Source: Riemerella anatipestifer
GTDB taxonomy: Bacteria; Bacteroidota; Bacteroidia; Flavobacteriales; Weeksellaceae
DNA length: 63,559 nt
Direction: 5' to 3'
Assembly: GCF_009663465.1 (NCBI RefSeq)
Contig: NZ_QXHU01000002.1
Coordinates: 270,028 to 333,586, forward strand
The stretch's first letter is position 1, and each line of letters begins with the position of its first letter. Position numbers and translations under genes: made by a program. Below are positions 62,660-63,559 of the stretch, in pieces. The notes under the pieces are model-generated. The model made no database searches. It saw nothing but the letters and a program-made list of their open reading frames with translations, and was not told the origin of the DNA.

Positions 62660-63559
62660 TTATTTTCTTGTTCTTATTGTTCCTGTATTTGTTGATATGT
62701 TTGTGATAATTCCTTTGGTTATTATTAAGTTTTTAGTTTCCCACTCCACCACTTGTCCAAACACATCGTTTTGTATCACTTTCTCGGTTCTACTTAACTC
62801 CCAACTTCCTGTATAGCCTGTCTGACCATCTACACGAATATCTCCATTTAAAATATCTAAAGCGGTATTTGTAACCCCATTTTTAGCCTCTAGTATTAGT
62901 GCTACATTATCTCTGTCAAAGTCGTATTGAGTTTTTTTTATGTTGCTTTTTATTGCAGCAGTAGCTCCTTCTGACCCCGTGGATATACTAGATGTAATAC
63001 CCATCATCACTTCTTTAGTTTCTCCTCGCTCCGAGCCATTTTTTCTGATTAAAAAAGTTTCTGGAGAAAAAAATGCGTAACTCGAATATTGAGCCCACGA
63101 GTCGTTGCTTCCAATACTAGAAGACCTAAAAGAAGAGCCGTTTATTTCCCATTCTCCTATATTTCCACCTGTGGCTGTTATTCTCCCTGTAATATCCGCA
63201 TCTTGGGCAATCATCTTTCCGTTATCCAGCACCCTAAATGGGGCGTTATGTTTATTGGCATAGTTAGCTCCTGCTCCAAACCTCACACTCATATCTCCTT
63301 CGTCGGTAATACCGCTAATAAAAGCGTTTTGATTGGCTTGGTTGCTTCCGACTGACATCAAGTTAGCCATCATCAACCCGCCTTGGATAGATGCGAAGTT
63401 GTCGGTCTTCGTTTGAACATCAGATAACGAAGTTTGCATATTACTTATCCCTTGTTGAAGGTTGGCAAACTGTACCTCTATATCCAACGGATTTGGTGTC
63501 CAATCCGTTGGTTTGTTACCCAATTCAAATTTTGGATTTGATACTTTTGTTATTCTCCC
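62660..63559 (-). CDS. Phage tail/structural protein, partial at window edge
   Basis: At least 299 residues; the frame is open through the window edge, so the N-terminus is missing. Starts (visible) near KFELGNKPTDWTPNPLDIE, then a coiled coil (about QFANLQQGISNMQTSLSDVQTKTDNF) and DNGKMIAQDADITGRITATGGNIGEWEI, which is typical of phage tail-tip or fibre proteins of Bacteroidota prophages. The C-terminal part is beta-rich. Structural role inferred from composition and neighbours. Confidence 0.7.
   Translation of the reverse strand, partial: GRITKVSNPKFELGNKPTDWTPNPLDIEVQFANLQQGISNMQTSLSDVQTKTDNFASIQGGLMMANLMSVGSNQANQNAFISGITDEGDMSVRFGAGANYANKHNAPFRVLDNGKMIAQDADITGRITATGGNIGEWEINGSSFRSSSIGSNDSWAQYSSYAFFSPETFLIRKNGSERGETKEVMMGITSSISTGSEGATAAIKSNIKKTQYDFDRDNVALILEAKNGVTNTALDILNGDIRVDGQTGYTGSWELSRTEKVIQNDVFGQVVEWETKNLIITKGIITNISTNTGTIRTRK

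Overview
The window looks like chromosome of a low-GC member of Bacteroidota, order Flavobacteriales, most likely the Riemerella/Chryseobacterium (Weeksellaceae) group. I infer this from protein families (PorV-type type IX secretion protein, GLPGLI protein, fused CcoN-CcoO oxidase, Rho with a long charged insert, HU proteins of the Bacteroidota type) and from promoters. Many genes are preceded by the Bacteroidota -7 element TAnnTTTG, often with TTG about 16-23 bases upstream, and few have a Shine-Dalgarno sequence. No 16S gene is present, so genus is an inference.

Layout. 0.2-9 kb: DUF4293 protein, rho, a small outer-membrane-like protein, a polytopic membrane protein, the rplM-rpsI-rpsB operon, an Fe-S assembly (DUF59) protein, a 3'-5' exonuclease and a nucleoside-recognition permease. 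9.2-21.9 kb: UDP-glucose dehydrogenase, then the cbb3 oxidase locus (ccoS-NO-Q-P-G-H-TauE-like, plus divergent ccoI) next to a Crp/Fnr regulator, panB and an RluA synthase. 21.9-29.5 kb: PorV-like protein, EamA transporter, rpsU, a Xer recombinase, HPF/RaiA, tRNAs Thr-Tyr-Gly-Thr, pyrD, tuf, tRNA-Trp, secE, nusG. 29.7-31.9 kb: rplK-rplA-rplJ-rplL. 31.9-36.3 kb: secreted esterase, a surface protein, an HU protein with a repeat-rich upstream region, and a ROK kinase. 36.4-47.6 kb: der, the elongasome operon mreBCD-PBP2-rodA, an OmpA lipoprotein, an O-methyltransferase, an NlpC/P60 protein and Kdo transferase. 47.7-54.2 kb (accessory): TonB receptor with a thioredoxin, GNAT, a Fic/Doc toxin module with an HTH partner, bacilliredoxin, and a DUF6261-like gene with a long leader. 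54.3-58.2 kb: hemA-hemC-hemD-hemE. 58.4-60.9 kb: a second Crp-like regulator and a secreted Cys-rich/GLPGLI cluster. 60.9 kb to the end: prophage-type genes (DNA adenine methylase, small genes, tail protein) that run off the window.

Most of the window is ordinary housekeeping. The signals most worth a second look are: a roughly 90-nt near-continuous hairpin between the prophage genes and dam (61858-61944) with a competing 10-bp pairing just outside it; a candidate small RNA on the minus strand at about 34997-35107; a 28-bp palindrome inside the HTH gene of the Fic module; matching CTGA...TCAG palindromes at the cco and fnr promoters; a TonB receptor and a neighbouring thioredoxin that both carry C-S-V-C; and a consensus promoter followed by a roughly 300-nt leader before the DUF6261-like gene.

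All calls come from reading the sequence and translations. No database search or folding program was run.
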